Below, piece after piece: positions 58,377-64,000 of a DNA stretch of 64,000 nucleotides (positions within the stretch are counted from its first letter, which is position 1; every line of letters begins with the position of its first letter). The stretch comes from Carettochelys insculpta. Its lineage: Eukaryota; Chordata; Testudines; Carettochelyidae. The stretch lies in assembly GCF_033958435.1 (NCBI RefSeq), contig NC_134141.1, positions 100,977,001-101,041,000 on the forward strand, given 5' to 3'. A program made the translations under genes and the position numbers. The notes under the pieces were generated by a model. That model saw only the letters and a list, made by a program, of their open reading frames with translations, did no database searches and was not told the origin of the DNA.

Positions 58377-59542
58377 TTATAGACTAACAGAAAAGTTTTG
58401 AGCATGAGCTTTCGTGAGCACAGACTCACTTCATCAGATGCCAAGACCAGCATCTGAAGAAGTGAGTCTGTGCTCACGAAAGCTCATGCTCAAAACTTTT
58501 CTGTTAGTCTGTAAGGTGCCACAGGACCTTTCGTTGCTGTTACAGAGCAAGACTAACACGGCTACCCCTCTGATAGCTGCATAAGACATTGATTACACAG
58601 GGCTCCCTGGTTTAAAGCATTGTAAGGCAGGAGGGGAGGAGTACTAGTTGAGTCAGCTTGCTGAATGCCTATGCCATATAGCTATAAGCCTGGCTTGACT
58701 AGTCCTCCCCACCTGTTGAAAGGTAGAGCTGGATACTAGGGTTTTCATGAAACTCCACACTGGAGATATTAAGAGCTGAAATCACAGAGTGACCGCTGGG
58801 GCCATGCAGAGCTGAAATCACAGGGTTCTGCCTCAGGGCTATCCCCCAGCAGATGCTGGTGGGTGGCTGGTAAGGGAGCAGCGGCAGATGATGGTGACGG
58901 GCGGGTGGCTGGTAGGAGGAGCGGTGGATGACGGCAACTGGCAGGCGGTAGGAGGAGCGGCGAACGATAGCGACCGATGGGCAGCTGGTAAGGGAGCAGT
59001 GGACAACGGCACCCAGTGGGCGGCCGGTAGGAGGAGCGGCGGATGGTGCGTCCGGCAGGCAGCCGGTAGGAGGAGTAGCCAGCGGCCAGCAGGTGGCAGT
59101 CAGTGGGATGCTGCAGACACTGGACAGCTAGTACTGCCCTGGTGATGTATCTGTGGGCTCTGGGTCCGGGACTGCACTGCGAGAGGTACACCCTGTAACT
59201 GTGTGTGGGGGAAGGGCAAAGAGCCCCAGCAAGAGACGTGGTTCTATAGCATATGGGGATGGTATCTTGTTAAAGGGGTTTGTCTCTCCTTTGCTTTGAT
59301 ATACTTCATCCATCACCGTAAACTTGGGGTAGGTTATTGTCATTAAATAAGTTGTTTCTATCTTAGACTCTGTGCTTGTGGGGTGGGGGAGAACTGCCTT
59401 ACAGGCACCCAGCAAGTGGGGTGAGATTGTCCCAGGCCACTGGGTGGGGGCTCAAGCCGGTTGGTTGTATCCTTGACAGGAACCCCCTGGGAGCTGAACC
59501 CGGCCGTTCTGCCAGGCACCTGGCATTAATAGAAGGGTTACA

Positions 59543-60160
59543 CAAGCAACAACCCTTCCTTTAACACACCACTTCCCTCCCTCTCCGCTGCACCCCACTT
59601 CCTGTTGCTGTCCTTGGATAGTAAAGATCCGGAGTTCAGGGGTGCTTTCACATGAATTCAGTTCCCATCCTGTGGGCTGGGCATTGTCACAGAGCAAGAT
59701 TTCAGCTGCTGCAGCCATCACTGAAACTGGCTCCCAGGCGTTGCAGTTCACTCTGGCACTGCTGGAGCACTTGGTCCTGCTGCCCTCTGCTCTGGCTGCC
59801 TCGCTCTGCTGTGATGTCACATTCGGACGTCCCACCGCACATGGTATTGACAGAGGACAAATTAAATGGATTTAGAACTGGCTGATCACAAAACCTAATC
59901 AGTGGGGAATGAATGACACTAATGGAGTTCCCAGCTGGCTGGAGCACTGGCTGGCTGGGCAGCTGCACCATAGGTAGAGCCTCAGCCTCTGGAGCATGGT
60001 GGGCTGGGGTCACCCTGGCATTTTTGTGAAGCCAATCCCTTTTCTTGCCTATAACATTCACCACCCATGCCCCATCCCCTGTGGCTATTCGGTGTGGAGC
60101 AAGGTATGCTCTGAGCACACGCCCTTCAGACAAGCTAGGTGGGCTGATGCTTATCTTCAC
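59543..60160 (-). other. Possible retroelement interior with a minus-strand ORF
   Basis: Lies immediately upstream, in element orientation, of the LTR copy ending at 59542. On the minus strand a 152-residue open frame runs 60160-59702 without a domain I recognise. A purine-rich AAAGGAAGGG occurs 12-21 nt before the LTR. It could be the 3' interior of a truncated provirus or unrelated sequence. Confidence 0.35.
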
Positions 60161-60777
60161 CTGGCTTGACGATCGTGCTGGGACCTAGGCATGAGACTGG
60201 GGCCTAGGCTCCTGCCTGACGCACCAGTGTGCATGCCCAGAAAGAAAAAAAATTAGGCACCTAAGAATTTTTACAGCAAATATTTAAGCCCTGAATTCAG
60301 ATACCTACCGGCTTAGCTGGTAGCAGAATGCAAATGGTGGTGTGGACCACATGATGGTGCATCAAATTGGGCTTTAGGTTCTCAGGTCCCTTTGTATATC
60401 TGATTTTTTATTGCTGGAGAGGAAGAAAGACCCCAGTATGACTTTCAGATACCAGGCTGAATTTACGTGGTTAAATTACATGGTTAAAATTAGCCCAAAC
60501 ATTTTTGTATTTATAAAATGAACATAATTTGGACTTCCCACCTCCTTTGGACTCAGTAGGCCAAATTCATGACAGCTAAGACACAGAGCTGGGGCCTCTG
60601 CAAGAAGATGCCACTTAAACTGAGGAGAGAAAATCCTGCACTATAGCTGCCAAGAGCGTTGACGTACTTTGTTACTGAAACTAACTGTAATTAGATACTG
60701 AAATTTTCTTGTACGACACAGAAACAGTGAAGTAAACCCTTGAAATGCACAATTTCAAGCAGTGCCTAACTCACATT
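60161..60777. other. Non-coding stretch, no gene seen
   Basis: AT-rich with no recognised feature. Confidence 0.5.
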
Positions 60778-61406
60778 AATGTGAGTTAAGTGTAACTCAA
60801 AATCCTGCGCCTCCCCTGGCCCTGGCTCAACCTCCCGAGCCCCGTGTGCCTTGGCTCAACACCCACTGCCCCGCTCGCCCCCCACTGGGGGGAGCAGCTC
60901 CTCCTGTCTGCAACCAAGCAAGCCGCAGGTGCTCCTGGCCCCAGAGCCCTGGGGAAGAGGCAGCTGCAGGCGCTCCTGGCCCCGGAACTCAAGGGAAGAG
61001 GCAGCTGCAGGTGCTTCTGGCCCTGGAGCCCTGGGGAAGCAGCGGCTGCAGGCACTCCCCACCCAGAGCCCCAGGGAAGCGGTGGCTGCAGGCGCTCCCA
61101 GCCCCAGTTCAAACCCTCTGCATGTGGCTCTGGTTTCCCCCCGCCCCCACCCCTGCAGCCCTAACCCACCCCAGGCTTTACCCGCCTACACCCCAGGGCC
61201 CCAACCCACTGCCAGGCTTAACCTTCCCCAACAGCACCCCCCATCCCAGGACTTACCTTCCAAAAGAAGCTCCAGGTGCTCCTGCTGCTTCCCTGGCTGC
61301 AGAACGTGTGTTCTACCAGGGAAAAAGCCACCCCTAACTTACGCAAAATGTAGGTTACATGAGGGTGCATGGGAACATAACCCTCACATAAATCGAGGGT
61401 CTACTG
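60778..61406 (-). mobile_element. Tigger-like MITE with 41-bp minisatellite
   Basis: The right end, reversed, reads CAGTAGACCCTCGATTTATG and is followed by TA. The left end is weak (TAATGTGAGTTAAGTG). Bases 60926-61105 are about five units of 41-42 bp around GCAGGTGCTCCTGGCCCCAG, GAGCCCTGGGGAAG and CGGCT. The unit resembles the reverse complement of the one at 52000-52450. Confidence 0.7.
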
Positions 61407-61408
61407 TA

Positions 61409-62411
61409 TATGTCCCACATCAATCACCTTAAGAACAGAATCCACCTATTGGTTTTTTTGGATGTAATGAACTCCTATTTCTGAAAAAGAGTTTCCCAAT
61501 ATCACCAGGATGTAATGTTAGTTGACATTCTTGCAGGAGAGAGACAATAGAAAAAGTGTTACAACACTGTTCTAGTTCCTGATTTTTATCAATTTATTTT
61601 CAAGATAAATTAAATATAATAAATGACTAAGTTGTCTTGATTGTTTAAGTCATGGCAGCCTCAAAAGGCACAGAAACAAACTTGTATCAGAGAAACAATT
61701 ATTAATAATTTGGACTTGCCCATCTCTGTTTCTCTAGCCTGTAACTTTAGTCTTTTTGAGTTACAATTACTTGGCACAAAGTGCCCTATCTCACATGTGA
61801 GACACTTCTTTCAAATGAAGTCTTATAAAGATTCAACCAAAACTGGAAAAGAAAGCTTTTCAAATTGCAAAATAAATTGCTGGCAATGCATCCATAAACT
61901 GTAAAAAAAGCATCATTTTCTCTTCTTGAATTCAATGATGACGATCATTCTACTTTTGCTGAATGTCTAATGATTTTCTTACACAGGTATATGACAATTT
62001 GAAAGCATATCAGTTAAAGTGCTTGAAAATAAAGAAACCTGCATTAGTAAAGTGTATGATGATGAGATGATGAAATCAGGCAAAAAATTTGAAGGCCAGG
62101 CTGAAAATATACTTTTTTAACCTTTTTTTAAAAACTAAACTGTGTTTCTGTCTAGGAAGTCGTCCTTTTAAGGGTAACTAAAATGTAGTTGTCAAACATA
62201 TAGCCAGTACACGTGATACAGCCTGTGAGATGTATTTGCTGTCTGCAAAGTGTTTTCAGATTCTAAAATACTTTTATAATAAAACTTTCTATTTTTTACT
62301 CATTTATGGAAAGTAACAAAAAATGGAACTGAACCCTCTCCATACAGTTAGAGTGATGGCCTTGGACTAAGTTGATCAGAGGAGCCTACAGAAAATGGAA
62401 AGGTTCTCTAT
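61409..62411. other. Non-coding AT-rich stretch
   Basis: Low GC, with no recognised gene or repeat end. An 87-residue frame at 61641-61904 has no recognisable domain. Confidence 0.5.
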
Positions 62412-62857
62412 GGCTATGTCTGGAGAGTTTTGTTTGTCGAGAAAACCCACAGAGCGTCCACATTCCCAAGGTGCCTGTTGACAGTAAATTGACAGAACAT
62501 GGTACTTTTGTTGACTGCATTCTGATGCTCCCCTATAAGGCAGAACACCTCTGTCAACCGAAATTTGTGGACAGAAAGCCAGTCTGGACATTCCTGGGAG
62601 CCTTCTGTCAACAGACATGGCTTCCGGGACACTGGGCAGCCCTGTCTGCTGTGCTTTTGGTTGGCCATTTTGTCGAGAGAGCCACGAGGCAGTCCAGCCA
62701 CTCTCTGTAGACAGAGCAGATCACTCTTTCAATTTGCTTTGCAGTCTGGTCTCAATTTGTCGACAGAAGTTTTGTCAGAAGATAATCTTCCGACAGTAAA
62801 TTCTGTCAACAGATTGAGGGTATTGATTTTTGGCTTACTGCATTCCTGTGTCACATA
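62412..62857 (+). mobile_element. Decayed Harbinger-like MITE with TGTCGACAG motifs
   Basis: Starts GGCTATGTCTGGAGAG, close to Harbinger ends. The interior repeats TGTCGA and CTGTCAAC blocks in both orientations (62437, 62460-62500, 62560, 62758, 62803). The right end is not recognisable and the next MITE abuts it. Confidence 0.5.
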
Positions 62858-63514
62858 AGCTGCGTCTACACGTGCACGCTACTTCGAAGTAGCGGCACCA
62901 ACTTCGACGTTAGGCGGCGAGACGTCGAAGTCGCTAACCTCATGAGGAGATAGGAATAGCGCCCTACTTCGACGTTCAATGTCGAAGTAGGGACTGTGTA
63001 GACGATCCGCGTCCCGCAACGTCGAAATTGCTGGGTCCTCCATGGCGGCCATCAGCTGGGGGGTTGAGAGATGCTCTCTCTCCAGCCCCTGCGGGGCTCT
63101 ATGGTCACCATGGGCAGCAGCCCTTAGCCCAGGGCTTCTGGCTGCTTCTGCGGCAGTTGGGGATCCATGCTGCAGGCACAGGGTCTGCAACCAGTTGTCA
63201 GCTCTGTGTATCTTGTGTTGTTTAGTGCAACTGTGTCTGGGAGGGGCCCTTTAAGGGAGCGGCTGGCTGTTGAGTCCGCCCTGTGACCCTGTCTGCAGCT
63301 GTGCCTGGCATCCCTATTTCGATGTGTGCTACTTTGACGTGTAGACGTTCCCTCGCTGTGCCTATTTCGTTGTTGGGCTGAGCAACGTCGAAGTTGAACA
63401 TCGACGTTGCCGGCCCTGGAGGACGTGTAGACGTTATTCATCGAAATAGACTATTTCGATGTCGCAACATCGAAATAAGCTATTTCGATGTTGGCTGCAT
63501 GTGTAGACGTAGCC
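62858..63514 (-). mobile_element. Harbinger MITE with ATA duplication
   Basis: 657 bp, very similar to the MITE at 57101-57811 in the same orientation, with ends AGCTGCGTCTACACGTG and, reversed, GGCTACGTCTACACATG. It is flanked by ATA at 62855-62857 and 63515-63517. It lacks about 50 bp of the sub-terminal region present in the other copy. Confidence 0.9.
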
Positions 63515-64000
63515 ATAGTGTTTCTTTGGGACAATTTTCACTCTGCTGATGATCAAGGAGCAATCACTGTCACAATCTACGCTGTGATACATGCGTGTAA
63601 TTTTGATGGCATTGAGAGGTTTCCTGTGTATCAGTACAGGGTCAAGTTGATGCCAGTGACTGGATCTGTGGTGGCACCATGAAACCATGTGACAGTTTAA
63701 GAAAGTATTAATGATGCAGAGCTGATTCTGAGAGCTGAATTTGAGAAGTCTTTGACCATTTTCATTCATTTTCCCAATACCGTGATGACCGAAGCACATG
63801 GGCCAGGACTGATAGTCGTGTTCAACTCTTGCATTGAAGTTGCCAAGGATGTACAGTTGTCACCAGTTGGAAAGGAGTCGATAACTTTCTGAAGATTATA
63901 ATAAAAGCAGTCCTTGTGTTTGGCACACGATGCCAACATGGGTGCATAAGCACATAAGCACTGATGATGTTGACATATCCTAACTTGGTGCAGCGCTTCA
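63515..64000 (-). mobile_element. RTE-like LINE endonuclease fragment, cut by the window edge
   Basis: On the minus strand the frame (63799 downward) reads GHHGIGKMNENGQRLLKFSS, then INTF, VSWCHHRSSHWHQLDPVL and HSVDCDSDCSLI. These are the later blocks of an RTE-type AP endonuclease: the NENG block, the SWxHPRS block and the final D/H block. The final block has C where H is expected. Earlier blocks are frameshifted between 63800 and 64000. The MITE at 62858-63514 was inserted at or near its end. Confidence 0.75.

Larger units (their letters stand above)
52984..58572 (-). mobile_element. Inverted-dimer retroposon (family A), 13-bp duplication, split by a retrovirus
   Basis: ATAGCTGCATAAG occurs at 52971-52983 and 58573-58585. 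On the minus strand the head CAGAGGGGTAGCCGTGTTAG at 58572 starts a full forward arm. A loop near 58443 and an inverted arm follow, and the inverted arm ends at 52984. The retrovirus at 53010-58376 sits inside the inverted arm at a TTAT target. Confidence 0.88.
52712..59542 (-). mobile_element. Second copy of the TGTAAC LTR, split by nested insertions
   Basis: Parts 52712-52983 and 58586-59542 together make about 1229 bp homologous, on the opposite strand, to the solo LTR at 26295-27514. The break is an inserted retroposon with 13-bp duplications, itself carrying a retrovirus. No flanking 4-bp duplication is visible (CAGA versus CAAG). Sequence beyond 59542 may be retroviral interior, so this copy could be the 3' LTR of a truncated provirus. 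Confidence 0.82.

Noticed and set aside
61641..61904. 87-residue frame as a small secreted protein or exon
   Set aside because: No signal peptide, conserved motif or good splice sites; AT-rich chance frame.

Overview
The window looks like vertebrate, reptilian DNA, most likely from a hidden-necked (cryptodiran) turtle; a crocodilian is the main alternative. The grounds are a nearly intact CR1 LINE, a tRNA-derived SINE with a CR1-like tail of the turtle type, a MIR-like SINE, an abundant Harbinger family, a chemokine gene split by GT-AG introns, and no bacterial-style gene packing. Most of the 64 kb is transposable elements (TEs) in non-coding sequence.

The only host protein-coding gene I can support is CCL28, a CC chemokine, on the + strand. 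Its exons are 30573-30636, 40822-40951 and 44278-44449 (121 codons plus stop), with a polyadenylation signal at 44655. Its introns (10.2 and 3.3 kb) are filled with SINEs, MITEs, candidate LTRs and old LINE pieces. The predicted protein keeps the four canonical chemokine cysteines but lacks the extra cysteine pair of mammalian CCL28.

Layout. 1-1.2 kb: no gene. 1.2-5.3 kb: a full-length PIF/Harbinger element with a two-exon DDE transposase (+) and a convergent Myb/SANT-like partner gene (-), both broken by point lesions. 7.1-7.6 kb: a CR1 3' fragment. 8.4-13.2 kb: a nearly complete CR1 with intact ORF1 and an ORF2 broken by one frameshift. 13-26 kb: non-coding, with a MIR-like SINE and small hAT and TA-target MITEs. 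26.3-27.5 kb: a solo LTR with CATA duplications. 28-30 kb: more MITEs and an inverted-dimer retroposon. 30.6-44.7 kb: CCL28. 44.8-51.6 kb: an L2-like remnant, a CpG-rich LTR end and a decayed tRNA-like sequence. 51.6-59.5 kb: a four-level nest of insertions (LTR > inverted-dimer SINE > endogenous retrovirus > Harbinger MITE). 59.5-64 kb: retroelement remnants, MITEs, and an RTE-like endonuclease fragment running off the right edge.

Relations between parts. The MITEs at 57101-57811 and 62858-63514 are internal-deletion derivatives of an element like the Harbinger at 1203-5263. They share its ends, its distal interior and 3-bp target duplications. A retroposon family recurs as forward arm plus reverse-complemented arm, bounded by 8-13 bp duplications. 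This suggests integration of self-primed snap-back cDNA and is the best candidate here for an under-described phenomenon. The endogenous retrovirus has 98-99% identical LTRs, a tRNA-Asn primer site and a 4-bp duplication, but has lost the reverse-transcriptase core and all of env. No calls could be checked against a database.
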